Source: Streptomyces aurantiacus (GTDB lineage: Bacteria > Actinomycetota > Actinomycetes > Streptomycetales > Streptomycetaceae). From it: a stretch of DNA of 64,000 nucleotides. Under the pieces are notes generated by a model, which made no database searches, was not told the origin of the DNA, and was given only the letters and a program-made list of their open reading frames with translations. The translations under genes and the position numbers were made by a program. Where the stretch lies: assembly GCF_027107535.1 (NCBI RefSeq), contig NZ_CP114283.1:7626001-7690000 (forward strand), written 5' to 3'. Below are positions 16,369-25,087 of this stretch, one piece after another (positions within the stretch are counted from its first letter, which is position 1; every line of letters starts with the position of its first letter).

Positions 16369-17814
16369 TCAGAGAGCGAGCCCCGTGAGCACCAGCACAC
16401 GCTCGTACGTGTAGTCGTCCATGGCGAACCGCACGCCCTCGCGCCCCACACCGGACTGCTTCACCCCGCCGTACGGCATCTGGTCGGCACGGTACGAGGG
16501 CACGTCGCCGATCACGACGCCACCCACCTCCAGCGCCCGGTGGGCACGGAAGGCGGTCTGCAGGTCATGGGTGAACACACCTGCCTGCAGCCCGTACTTG
16601 GACTCGTTGACCGCGGCGAAGGCGGCGGCCTCCCCCTGCACCTTCTGCACGGTGAGCACGGGCCCGAAGACCTCCTCGCAGGAGATCGTCACGTCGGCCG
16701 GCACGTCGGCCAGCACGGTCGGCGCGTACGAGGCACCGTCGCGCTTGCCGCCGGCGAGCAGCCGGGCCCCGGCCCCGACGGCCTCCTCGACCCACGACTC
16801 CACACGCCGGGCGGCCTCCTCGCTCACCAGGGGTCCGACATCGGTCGCGTCGTCGGACGGGTCACCGGTCACCTGCGCCTCGACCGCGGCGACGATTCGG
16901 GGCAGCAGCCGGTCGTACACCGACGCGTCCGCGATCACCCGCTGCACGGAGATGCAGGACTGCCCGCCCTGGTAGTTGCTGAAGGTCGCGATACGCGCCG
17001 CGGCCCGGTCCAGGTCCTCGTCACCGGCCCAGTCGGCGAGCACGACCGCCGCCCCGTTGCCGCCGAGCTCCAGGGTGAGGTGCTTGCGCGGCACGGAGTC
17101 CATGATCGCGTAGCCGACCTTGTCGGACCCGGTGAAGGAGATGACGGGCAGCCGCTCGTCCTGCACCAGCGCGGGCATCTTGTCGTTCGCGACGGGCAGC
17201 ACCGACCAGGAGCCGGCCGGCAGCTCGGTCTCGGCCAGCAGCTCCCCGATGAGCAGGCCGCTCAGCGGGGTCGCGGGCGCGGGCTTCAGGATGATGGGCG
17301 CGCCCGCCGCGATCGCCGGAGCGATCTTGTGGGCGCACAGGTTGAGCGGGAAGTTGAAGGGCGCGATGCCGAGGACGACGCCCTTCGGGAAGCGCCGGGT
17401 GAGGGCGAGCCGCCCCTGGCCGCCGAGGTCGGTGTCGAGCCGCTGCGCCTCTCCGCCGTTGAACCGGCGGGCCTCCTCGGCGGCGAACCGGAAGACGGAC
17501 ACGGCCCGGCCGACCTCGCCGCGGGCCCACTTGAGCGGCTTGCCGTTCTCGGCGGAGATGAGCCGGGCGATCTCCTCGGTCCGCTCGACGAGCCGCCTGC
17601 TGACGTGGTCCAGGGCGGCGGCGCGCACGTGCGCCGGCGTGGCGGCGAACTCGTCCCGCACGGCGTACGCGGCCGCGACGGCCTCCTCGACCTGAGCGTC
17701 ACTCGGCACGGCGACCGTGCCGACGAGGCGCCCGTCCCAGGGCGACGTGACGTCGAAGGTGGCCTCACCGGTGGCCTGGCGACCGGCGAGCCAGAAGGCA
17801 TGGGTGGAAGTCAT
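16369..17814 (-). CDS. Aldehyde dehydrogenase, probably succinate-semialdehyde type
   Basis: The 481-residue NAD(P)-dependent ALDH has the cofactor fold motif (GIAPFNFPLN), general base E249 in LELGGN and catalytic C287 in GGQSC. Aldehyde is oxidised to the acid. The start is ATG at 17812-17814, since the upstream frame is low-complexity read-through of the intergenic region. It shares a 13-bp upstream motif with gabT, and a PucR regulator lies between them. I therefore infer succinate-semialdehyde oxidation in GABA breakdown, but the substrate is not determined by sequence. Confidence 0.85.
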   Translation of the reverse strand: MTSTHAFWLAGRQATGEATFDVTSPWDGRLVGTVAVPSDAQVEEAVAAAYAVRDEFAATPAHVRAAALDHVSRRLVERTEEIARLISAENGKPLKWARGEVGRAVSVFRFAAEEARRFNGGEAQRLDTDLGGQGRLALTRRFPKGVVLGIAPFNFPLNLCAHKIAPAIAAGAPIILKPAPATPLSGLLIGELLAETELPAGSWSVLPVANDKMPALVQDERLPVISFTGSDKVGYAIMDSVPRKHLTLELGGNGAAVVLADWAGDEDLDRAAARIATFSNYQGGQSCISVQRVIADASVYDRLLPRIVAAVEAQVTGDPSDDATDVGPLVSEEAARRVESWVEEAVGAGARLLAGGKRDGASYAPTVLADVPADVTISCEEVFGPVLTVQKVQGEAAAFAAVNESKYGLQAGVFTHDLQTAFRAHRALEVGGVVIGDVPSYRADQMPYGGVKQSGVGREGVRFAMDDYTYERVLVLTGLAL

Positions 17815-17885
17815 CGAGTTCCCGGCCCTTCCGTTGGTGTGTCTGGGGCTTTCCACCCCCACGGTAGGCCTGCGACCCCCCGAGG

Positions 17886-17898
17886 TCGCTTGTCCGAC
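17886..17898 (-). promoter_or_regulatory. Shared 13-mer upstream of the aldehyde dehydrogenase
   Basis: GTCGGACAAGCGA on the minus strand, 71 bp upstream of the dehydrogenase start. The identical 13-mer in the same orientation lies upstream of gabT (22305-22317). Candidate PucR operator. Confidence 0.5.
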
Positions 17899-18057
17899 CC
17901 GGAGCACTCCGTGCCGCTCTCGCTCCGCTTTGTCGTAGCCGGGGGCTCCGGGAATCGCGGCGACCCGAGAGAGCCGCTTCCCGATGGCCGATCGCCGATC
18001 GCCGGGAGGCTCGGCGTCCTGGGCCGCGGCCGGCCTGTGGAGGCTCGGCGCCCATCT

Positions 18058-18110
18058 GAGGGGCGCGGGGAACTGCGCGACCAGGCCCGCCACCCGCCCG
18101 CGGACACAAC
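18058..18110. repeat. Dispersed GCGCGGGGAA element, copy 2
   Basis: GAGGGGCGCGGGGAACTGCG followed by CGACCAGGCCCGC, in the gap between the PucR gene and the dehydrogenase gene. It is related to copies near 8937 and 35680. The rest of the 17815-18149 gap holds the 13-mer at 17886-17898 and no recognisable gene. Confidence 0.55.
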
Positions 18111-18149
18111 ACCACCGCACCGCACCCCACCCCCGGCTGGGGCGGAGGC

Positions 18150-19853
18150 CTACTCCGACCCGGCCCCCACCACCGTCGTCGCCGCGCTCGTGGCCTTCAG
18201 CGCCAGCCACAGCTCCATCCGCACATCCGGATCGTCCAGGGACCTCCCGAGGATCTCCTCGACCCGCCGCATCCGGTACCGGAGCGTGTGCCGGTGCACC
18301 CCGAGATCCGCCGCGGCCGCGTCCCACTGCCCGTGCCGCGACAACCAGGCCCGCAACGAGGCGACGAGATCTCCCCGCCCCGTCGCGTCGTGCTCGTACA
18401 GCGCCCGCAGCAGCCCGTCGGCGAAGGCCCGCACCGCGTCGTCCGCCAGCAACGGCACCACGGACCCCGTCGCCACCTCCTCGTGCTCCACCAGCACCCG
18501 CCCCCGCCGCCGGGCGACGGACAAGGCCTGCTCGGCCTGCTTGTAGGCGGCCCCGGCGGCGATGGGACCCGCGGGCGCGGACACCCCCACGACGAGCTCG
18601 TCCTCGTCGGTCCCCTGTTCGGAACCGCTCCGCGCGATGCCGACGGTCTCCGCGTACCGGGCGCAGGCCGCGACCACCGCACCCCCGTCCGCGGCGAGCA
18701 CCACCAGCCGCTCCCCGTCGGGCACCACGAGCACGGCCTCGCCGGACCGGGCGGCCGCCGACTCCACGATCTCGACGAGGCCGGCCACCAGATCGCCCCC
18801 GGCGTCGGCGAGCACGGCCGCGGCGGCCTCGATCCCCGACGCGTCCACCTCACCGTCGCCGCCACCGTCGCCGCTGCCGGCCCGGGCCCGCCCGGCGGAC
18901 GCCGACGCGGCCTCGGCGAGCATCATCCGGTAGGGCGCGTCCAGCAGTCCCCCGTACAGGTCCCCGGCGACTCCCCGGGCGTGGTCGGGCTGCCCGGCGA
19001 GCAGCATCCGCAGCACGGCCGCCCCGATCCGCTGCTCGGCGGCGTACAGCGACCGGGACCGCTCCGTGGTCAGCGTCAGCAGGGCGATGGCGGAGTGCAC
19101 GGCGTACCGCTCGGCCGTTCCCAGCGCGGCTGCGGTTCCGACGGCGAGCGCGGCGCGAGCGCGCCGTCCGGTGCCCAGCGAGTGCAGTTCGACCCGGTCC
19201 TCGCCGTCCGCGGGGTCCCCGCCGACGACGGAACTCGCGGGCGCGGCCCGCTCCCGCAGCCTCTCCACGTCCCCGGTGATCCTGGCCGCCCTGCGTCCCG
19301 CCCATTCCGGCGCGGTGGCGACGACGGCCCCGGAGGCGTCGTACAGCGCGGCCCATCCGTCGACCTGCGAGGCCAGTGCGGACAGCAGCCCTTCGGGCCC
19401 GTCGCTCAGGGCCTGCTTCGTCAGCTCCCGCTGCGCGGCGAACCCGGCGGTCACCGCCCGGTACTGGTCGGCGGCGATGGCCGCGGACACGGCCTTGCTG
19501 ATGGCGAGGAAGGGCGTACGCCGGGGGACCTCCAGCAGCGGCAGGCCCTCCTCGGCCGCCGCGTCGGCCAGCGCCCCGGGAATCTCCTCGTAGTGCACGC
19601 CGACGGCGAAGCCGAGCCCGGCCACTCCCGCCCCGACCAGCCGCTTCACGTACCGGCGCATGGCGTCGGCGTCCTCGGCGTCCAGCTTGAGGGCGGTGAT
19701 GAGCAGCAGCTCCCCGCCCTCCATGTACGGCACGGGGTCGGTGAGCTCGCTGGCGTGGACCCAGCGGACAGGGGTGTCCAGGCGGTCCCCGCCCGCGCGC
19801 ACGGTGAGCTTGAGCGCCGAGTGATGGACGAGCGAGGCGAGCGTGGGGGGCAT
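18150..19853 (-). CDS. PucR-family transcriptional regulator
   Basis: The 567-residue protein has an N-terminal PucR-like sensory domain (LVHHSALKLTVRAG, YMEGGELLLITALKL), a central GGDEF-like region and a C-terminal PucR helix-turn-helix (DLGVHRHTLRYRMRRVEEILG). PucR proteins usually activate catabolic genes for purines, amino acids or GABA. It lies between a GABA transaminase and an aldehyde dehydrogenase, and the 13-mer shared by those genes is a plausible target. Low-complexity Ala/Gly/Asp-rich stretches (GRARAGSGDGGGDG) break the central part. Confidence 0.88.
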   Translation of the reverse strand: MPPTLASLVHHSALKLTVRAGGDRLDTPVRWVHASELTDPVPYMEGGELLLITALKLDAEDADAMRRYVKRLVGAGVAGLGFAVGVHYEEIPGALADAAAEEGLPLLEVPRRTPFLAISKAVSAAIAADQYRAVTAGFAAQRELTKQALSDGPEGLLSALASQVDGWAALYDASGAVVATAPEWAGRRAARITGDVERLRERAAPASSVVGGDPADGEDRVELHSLGTGRRARAALAVGTAAALGTAERYAVHSAIALLTLTTERSRSLYAAEQRIGAAVLRMLLAGQPDHARGVAGDLYGGLLDAPYRMMLAEAASASAGRARAGSGDGGGDGEVDASGIEAAAAVLADAGGDLVAGLVEIVESAAARSGEAVLVVPDGERLVVLAADGGAVVAACARYAETVGIARSGSEQGTDEDELVVGVSAPAGPIAAGAAYKQAEQALSVARRRGRVLVEHEEVATGSVVPLLADDAVRAFADGLLRALYEHDATGRGDLVASLRAWLSRHGQWDAAAADLGVHRHTLRYRMRRVEEILGRSLDDPDVRMELWLALKATSAATTVVGAGSE

Positions 19854-19950
19854 CAGGGCCTTCAGGTCTTCACAGGTTCTTCGACGGTCACGGACGGTGT
19901 GATCTTTTGGCCGCGATGTATGAACGACCTATGCCGATTCTGCCTCACCG

Positions 19951-19971
19951 TACGGTCGGCCCGTGACCGTA
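19951..19971. promoter_or_regulatory. Inverted repeat upstream of the PucR gene
   Basis: TACGGTC, 7 bases, GACCGTA: a perfect 7-bp inverted repeat 98 bp upstream of the pucR-like start and 62 bp past the end of the ATPase gene. No T-run follows, so an operator is more likely than a terminator. Confidence 0.4.
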
Positions 19972-20032
19972 TGTCCAGACGTCCTGCTCGGCGCACCTGT
20001 CATACCGAGCCCCTGCCGACTCCGGCGGCTCC

Positions 20033-22168
20033 TCAGCCGCCCGGGTTGCGCAGATCCACGAGCAGCGGCGGCGCGTGCTCGCCCTGCACGCTGGTGAGCG
20101 AGAGCACGGCGTGCCCCGGCGGAACCCCGTGGGCCAGCTCGGACGCCGACCACCGCTCCCGCTCGACCTGCCGCACGGTCACGGCCCGGGCGGTGGGCGC
20201 GTTCCCCGTGATCACCCGCCGGAGCATGTGCACGGCCTTCCCCGCCGGTGTCTCCGCGATGATCTGCCGGTCGGTGACGTCCCGTGCCTCGGTCCACTCC
20301 TTGCCCCACACCTCGGCGAAGTCCTGGCCGTCCCACGGCGTGAGCCCGGACAGCGCCACCCGGCACCCGATCGCACCCAGCAGCGGTGACCGCAGCGGCC
20401 GCGGCGCGTCGTCGAGGGTGCGCAGCGTCATCACGACCCCGGCGTTGGCGGACCGCAGCCGCTGGATCCCCCGTACCGCGTCGGGGGTGACGAGGCCCGT
20501 GGCGTCGTCGAGCACCAGGCAGGCGAACAGCGACCGGTCCTCGCGTACCGCGACACTCGCCGCGAACTGGGCGAGCACGAGCCGCGCGAGAATCCGTGAG
20601 GCGTCCGCGTGCCCGCGCTGGGGAAGATCGATCCGCACGCGTACGGGATGGTCGAGGGCCCGCAGCGAGAAGGGCCGGGACTGGCCGGACGTGTCGAAGA
20701 AGCCGGCGAAGGCGGGCCGGTCGAGCAGGGCCACCCGGTCCGCGAGGACGCTCCCCACGTCGCCGGGATGTCCCAGCTGCCGTTCCCGCGCGTCCAGTTC
20801 CCGCAGCAGCGACTCCTGGCCGCCCTCGGTCAGGGCCTTCCGGAGCGCCGCGAGCGGACCGGGCGCGCCGTCGAGGAGCTGCCTCAGCTCGGGCACGGAG
20901 GGAAAGCGCCCGTGGACGGCCCGGTACGGCCCGAGCAGCTGCGCGAGCACGGTGGTGGACCGGCGGCTCTCCCCGCTGGGATGCGGATCGGTGAGATCCC
21001 CGACGAGCGCCTCGGCGAGCACGGCCGCGGCCTCGTCCGGGTCGGTGGTGCCGCCGTACAGGTCGAGGTCGTACACGGACTCGGGGTTGCCCACCCGCAC
21101 CACGACGTCGTACGCGTCCACCGGGCCGAGGCCCGCTCCCGCGGCCCCGACGACGACCACGGCGGCCCGTCCTGCGAGCGCGTGCAGGCACAGCGACTCG
21201 GCCAGCGGCCAGACGACGCCGCCGGTCTTGCCGGATCCGGCGGGTCCGACGGCGAGCAGCGAGGTCCCGAGCAGCTCGGGCCCGAGCGCCAGCCCGGTGC
21301 CGCGGTAGGCGTACGGGTTGCGCGGGTCGTCGGCGGTCGTACCGAGCCGCACCTGCCCCGTGACGAGGTCGTGCCGCGCGAGCCGGCCCGGCAGGTCCCG
21401 CTCGCCGGAGGGGTGCAGACAGGCGGCGGCGCCTTCCCTGAGCACCGCTGCGGTGAAGGTCGCGAGGCTGTGCCGCCCGCTGCGCACGCCCTGCCAGGCC
21501 CGGGTGATCCGGGCGTGGTCGACGTCGCGCATGAGCCCGGCCCGCGCGTCGGCGCCGAGCCGCTCGGCGGCGTCGGCGGCCCCGGCGGCGCGGAGCTGGT
21601 TCCACTGGGCGGGGTCCTCCTCGGGCGCGGGCGCCGCCTGCTGGGGCTGTCGGCGCCGGAAGTGGGGGGCCGCGAAGCGGCGCCAGACCTCGCTCCAGCG
21701 GCCGACCCGCCCGACGGCGACCATGATGGCCAGGGCGACGAGCAGCTCATAACCCCGGTAGACGAGGAAGTTGCCGATCTGGCTGTCCCCGCCGCGCCAG
21801 GAGTCGGGCGTGATCAGGTAGAGCGGCACCCACCACCAGTCGCCCAGGTAGCGGTTCTGCAGCAGTGACCAGATCAGCCACCCCACGAGGAAGGCGATCA
21901 GTGCCCCGCTCAGCAGTTGGCGCGTGGGGATCTCGTCCGGCTCCTCGTCCGGCCGGGGCCGGTGCCCGAACCGCCACACGCCCGGCGCGGCCTCGGGCCG
22001 GGGCGTCCGCAGCCAGGTGAGGAAGGCGGAGCCGTCCGGCAGCGGCGGCGCCCCGGGCGCCTGCGCGGGCCTCGGCGGCACCTGGGGCGGCCCGGCAGGC
22101 CGCGGCACACGATCGGCGTGCGTGCCCCGTGCGTCGTGCGTGCCGTCGCTGTCCATCGCCTCTGCCAC
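20033..22168 (-). CDS. TraG/VirD4-like membrane ATPase
   Basis: The 711-residue protein has a Pro-rich N-terminus (to about 60), two TM segments (LLSGALIAFLVGWLIWSLL and YELLVALAIMVAVG), then a RecA-like P-loop ATPase domain with Walker A GPAGSGKTGG and Walker B-like FACLVLDDA. The architecture resembles conjugation coupling proteins, but no relaxase, Tra or ESX gene is near. The substrate is unknown. It is divergent from gabT. Start: GTG at 22168, with an in-frame ATG at 22156 preceded by GAGG as a good alternative. I recall conservation beside gabT in other Streptomyces. Confidence 0.7.
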   Translation of the reverse strand: MAEAMDSDGTHDARGTHADRVPRPAGPPQVPPRPAQAPGAPPLPDGSAFLTWLRTPRPEAAPGVWRFGHRPRPDEEPDEIPTRQLLSGALIAFLVGWLIWSLLQNRYLGDWWWVPLYLITPDSWRGGDSQIGNFLVYRGYELLVALAIMVAVGRVGRWSEVWRRFAAPHFRRRQPQQAAPAPEEDPAQWNQLRAAGAADAAERLGADARAGLMRDVDHARITRAWQGVRSGRHSLATFTAAVLREGAAACLHPSGERDLPGRLARHDLVTGQVRLGTTADDPRNPYAYRGTGLALGPELLGTSLLAVGPAGSGKTGGVVWPLAESLCLHALAGRAAVVVVGAAGAGLGPVDAYDVVVRVGNPESVYDLDLYGGTTDPDEAAAVLAEALVGDLTDPHPSGESRRSTTVLAQLLGPYRAVHGRFPSVPELRQLLDGAPGPLAALRKALTEGGQESLLRELDARERQLGHPGDVGSVLADRVALLDRPAFAGFFDTSGQSRPFSLRALDHPVRVRIDLPQRGHADASRILARLVLAQFAASVAVREDRSLFACLVLDDATGLVTPDAVRGIQRLRSANAGVVMTLRTLDDAPRPLRSPLLGAIGCRVALSGLTPWDGQDFAEVWGKEWTEARDVTDRQIIAETPAGKAVHMLRRVITGNAPTARAVTVRQVERERWSASELAHGVPPGHAVLSLTSVQGEHAPPLLVDLRNPGG

Positions 22169-22304
22169 CCCTGACCAGCCGCTCCGTACGTCGTCTGCGA
22201 GTCAATCTAACGCCCTCACAAGGGGAGTTCACCGCTTACCGGGCCGGGTGCGCGGCGATACCGGCGCCCGGCCCCTCGGCGTGCCCCGGCCGCGCCCTGT
22301 CCAA

Positions 22305-22317
22305 GTCGGACAAGCGA
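22305..22317 (+). promoter_or_regulatory. Shared 13-mer upstream of gabT
   Basis: GTCGGACAAGCGA, 150 bp upstream of gabT and identical to the element upstream of the dehydrogenase. The preceding TGTCCAA partly mirrors it (TGTCC, 3 bases, GGACA), giving a 13-bp imperfect palindrome at about 22299-22312. Confidence 0.5.
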
Positions 22318-22467
22318 ATCCCGTGACAACGCCCAGATGGAGCATGCCCGCTCCCCGCTCCCGGCCCTAGCCTGCGAGGAAGGAAGCCGAGCGTGCGAAG
22401 ACAAGCCGTTCCGCAAGCCGCCCGCCAGCCGTACGCCAGCCGTTCGCCAGACCCCAGGGAGCCCCTC

Positions 22468-23802
22468 ATGAGCGCAGTTCCGCAGGAGCGCCGCCTCGTC
22501 ACCGCCATTCCCGGCCCGAAGTCGCAGGAGCTGCAGGCCCGCCGCAGTGCCGCGGTCGCCGCCGGTGTGGGGTCCGTGCTGCCCGTCTTCACCGCGCGCG
22601 CGGGCGGCGGGATCATCGAGGACGTCGACGGGAACCGGCTCATCGACTTCGGTTCCGGCATCGCGGTGACGAGCGTCGGCGCCTCCGCCGAGGCCGTCGT
22701 GCGCCGGGCCGCCGCCCAGCTGCAGGACTTCACCCACACCTGTTTCATGGTCACACCGTACGAGGGGTACGTGGCCGTCGCCGAGGCGCTCGCCGAGCTG
22801 ACGCCCGGGGACCACGCCAAGAAGAGCGCCCTGTTCAACTCCGGCGCCGAGGCCGTCGAGAACGCCGTCAAGATCGCGCGGGCGTACACCAAGCGGCAGG
22901 CCGTCGTCGTCTTCGACCACGGCTACCACGGCCGGACGAACCTCACGATGGCCCTGACCGCGAAGAACATGCCGTACAAGCACGGCTTCGGCCCGTTCGC
23001 GCCCGAGGTGTACCGCGTTCCGGTGGCGTACGGCTACCGCTGGCCGACCGGTCCGCAGAACGCGGGCCCGGAGGCCGCCGCGCAGGCCATCGACCAGATC
23101 AGCAAGCAGGTCGGCGCGGAGAACGTGGCCGCGATCATCATCGAGCCGCTGCTCGGCGAGGGCGGCTTCATCGAGCCCGCCAAGGGCTTCCTGCCCGCCC
23201 TCAGCGAGTTCGCGTCCGACAACGGCATCGTCTTCGTCGCCGACGAGATCCAGTCCGGGTTCTGCCGCACGGGCCAGTGGTTCGCATGCGAGGACGAGGG
23301 CATCGTCCCGGACCTGATCACCACCGCCAAGGGCATCGCGGGCGGTCTGCCGCTCGCCGCCGTCACCGGCCGCGCCGAGATCATGGACGCCGCGCACGCG
23401 GGCGGCCTGGGCGGCACCTACGGCGGCAACCCGGTGGCCTGCGCGGGTGCGCTCGGCTCGATCGAGACGATGAAGGAGCTCGACCTCAACGCCAGGGCGA
23501 AGGCGATCGAGACGACGATGAAGGCGCGCCTCGGCGCGATGGCGGAGAAGTTCGACATCATCGGCGACGTCCGCGGCCGGGGCGCGATGATCGCGATCGA
23601 GCTGGTCAAGGACCGTACGACGAAGGAGCCGGACGCGGCGGCGACCGCCGCGCTCGCCAAGGCGTGCCACCAGGAGGGCCTGCTGGTCCTGACCTGTGGC
23701 ACGTACGGGAACGTGCTGCGTTTCCTGCCGCCGCTGGTCATCGGCGAGGACCTGCTGACCGAGGGTCTCGACATCATCGAGCAGGCTTTTGCCCGCATCT
23801 GA
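22468..23802 (+). CDS. gabT: 4-aminobutyrate aminotransferase
   Basis: The 444-residue class III PLP aminotransferase shows the PLP-lysine context TTAKGIAGGLPLAAVTG, FVADEIQSGF for the cofactor aspartate, and GGTYGGNPVACAGAL. It converts GABA and 2-oxoglutarate to succinate semialdehyde and glutamate. ATG at 22468 is chosen because AGGGAG precedes it and the conserved N-terminus (AIPGPKSQEL) follows; the open frame from 22393 is not needed. The paired dehydrogenase at 16369-17814 and the polyamine genes at 27.7-34.9 kb would supply and consume its metabolites. Confidence 0.92.
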   Translation: MSAVPQERRLVTAIPGPKSQELQARRSAAVAAGVGSVLPVFTARAGGGIIEDVDGNRLIDFGSGIAVTSVGASAEAVVRRAAAQLQDFTHTCFMVTPYEGYVAVAEALAELTPGDHAKKSALFNSGAEAVENAVKIARAYTKRQAVVVFDHGYHGRTNLTMALTAKNMPYKHGFGPFAPEVYRVPVAYGYRWPTGPQNAGPEAAAQAIDQISKQVGAENVAAIIIEPLLGEGGFIEPAKGFLPALSEFASDNGIVFVADEIQSGFCRTGQWFACEDEGIVPDLITTAKGIAGGLPLAAVTGRAEIMDAAHAGGLGGTYGGNPVACAGALGSIETMKELDLNARAKAIETTMKARLGAMAEKFDIIGDVRGRGAMIAIELVKDRTTKEPDAAATAALAKACHQEGLLVLTCGTYGNVLRFLPPLVIGEDLLTEGLDIIEQAFARI

Positions 23803-23897
23803 GCGGCGTCTGTCTCATCGGTTCCGGTCTCGGGGTCGCGAGGAGCGGGGCGTGTGAAGAAGGTGTGCGAGGTGCATGGCGGGATCCGATTGGGCCT

Positions 23898-24224
23898 GTC
23901 GGACGCTCTTTCCCTGTCGTAGGTTCTACGCAGATGAGAGATGCACCCCGCCCACAGGGGACTGTGGGCGACACCGGGACGGGGCCTCCCCAGCTTCGCC
24001 CTGGTCGTGCCTTCGCGCACACAACCGGGGCCTTTGGCTCCGGGTCTCCTCACCGATCGGACAGTCGCTCGCCCCAAACCCCCCGGGGCGCGCGACAACC
24101 CGATCCGATCTGACGCCTCGGCGCCACTCCGTGACCATCCGCGCAAGCGGGTCGCAGCGGACAGCGTGGAGCGCCGGTACCACCGAAGGGCTTGCACCTA
24201 CCCCCCCTGGTGCAAGCCCTTCGG
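23898..24224 (+). ncRNA. Candidate structured RNA downstream of gabT
   Basis: A 489-bp gap (23803-24291) has no convincing ORF. It contains a possible promoter (-35 TGTCGG at 23898-23903, 17-bp spacer, -10 TAGGTT at 23921-23926), a perfect 9-bp hairpin with a GGGA loop (CGCCCACAG...CTGTGGGCG, 23949-23970), a second 8-bp stem with one G-U pair (CCGGGGCC TTT GGCTCCGG, near 24022-24040) and a 16-bp terminator-like hairpin (24183-24224). This layout fits an independent RNA of about 300 nt. It could instead be a long gabT 3' UTR or the PAP2 leader. Confidence 0.4.
24183..24224. terminator. 16-bp hairpin upstream of the PAP2 gene
   Basis: CCGAAGGGCTTGCACC (24183-24198) pairs perfectly with 24209-24224 across a 10-nt C-rich loop. 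It is a strong intrinsic-terminator-like structure 380 bp after gabT. Confidence 0.8.
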
Positions 24225-24291
24225 CGTATCCGGGAACACCTTCGGACCCCTCGCGTACGCACGGCCGGTCGTTCCTGCCACGCTGGGTGCC

Positions 24292-24999
24292 ATGCCGACC
24301 GTGCCGGACCAGCAGGACCCGCCCCAGCCGCAGCCCGAGCCTCCCGAGCCCGCCGGGAGAGCCCCCGTCGCGGTGCGGCCGGTGTGGATCCTCGGCCCGC
24401 TCGGCATCCTCTTCGCCTTCCTCACCTGGCAGGCCGCCGTCGACACCCCGCTGCGCCGCGCGGACGAGCGCCTCGCCACGGCGATCGCGGGCAGCCGCCT
24501 CCCGGAGGGTGCCGCCGAGTTCCTCGCGGACCTCGGCAACGTCACGGTCGCCGTCCCGGTCCTGCTCGCGGTCGCCACGTACGTCGCGTGGCGTGCCCTG
24601 CGCGCGGCCCTCCCCCGCTGGTGGCTTCCGCCGCTCGCGGCCCTGACCGCCATGGCCGCCGTACCGGTCCTGGTCGTCCCGCTGAAGGAGGCCGTGGGAC
24701 GCACCGGCCCGCCCGGCATGGCGGGCGACGGCTACTACCCCTCGGGCCACACCGCCACGGCTGCCGTCGCCTACGGGGCCGCCGTCCTCCTGCTGCTCCC
24801 CTGGCTCCACAACCGCTATCTGCGCCGCGAACTGGCCATCGCCTGCCTGGTCCTGGTGGCGGCCGTGAGCTACGGCCTGATCCGCCGCGGCTATCACTGG
24901 CCGCTGGACGTGGCGGGGAGCTGGTGCCTGTCCCTGATCCTGCTTCACCTCATGGCGTCGGCCGTCGCGCGATACGGTCAGGGGTCGTTGAAGCGGTAG
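24292..24999 (+). CDS. PAP2-superfamily membrane phosphatase
   Basis: The 235-residue protein has a Pro-rich N-terminus, about five TM segments and the three phosphatase signatures: KEAVGRTGPP, YPSGHTA, and RRGYHWPLDVAGSW. It would dephosphorylate a lipid phosphate or pyrophosphate at the membrane. ATG at 24292 begins the Pro-rich tail; the open frame upstream runs through the terminator hairpin and is not coding. Substrate unknown. Confidence 0.85.
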   Translation: MPTVPDQQDPPQPQPEPPEPAGRAPVAVRPVWILGPLGILFAFLTWQAAVDTPLRRADERLATAIAGSRLPEGAAEFLADLGNVTVAVPVLLAVATYVAWRALRAALPRWWLPPLAALTAMAAVPVLVVPLKEAVGRTGPPGMAGDGYYPSGHTATAAVAYGAAVLLLLPWLHNRYLRRELAIACLVLVAAVSYGLIRRGYHWPLDVAGSWCLSLILLHLMASAVARYGQGSLKR

Positions 25000-25087
25000 C
25001 CGGCCTGGGCGGCGCCGAGCGCGGTCCGGTGCTCGCGAGGGTGTTCGCGGCGGCGCCGGGCTGATCGCGCCGCCGCGGCGTGCGGCC

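Noticed and set aside
18288..21308. Long plus-strand frame opposite the PucR and ATPase genes
   Set aside because: Spans two unrelated genes and a promoter region; composition is that of a reverse-strand shadow.
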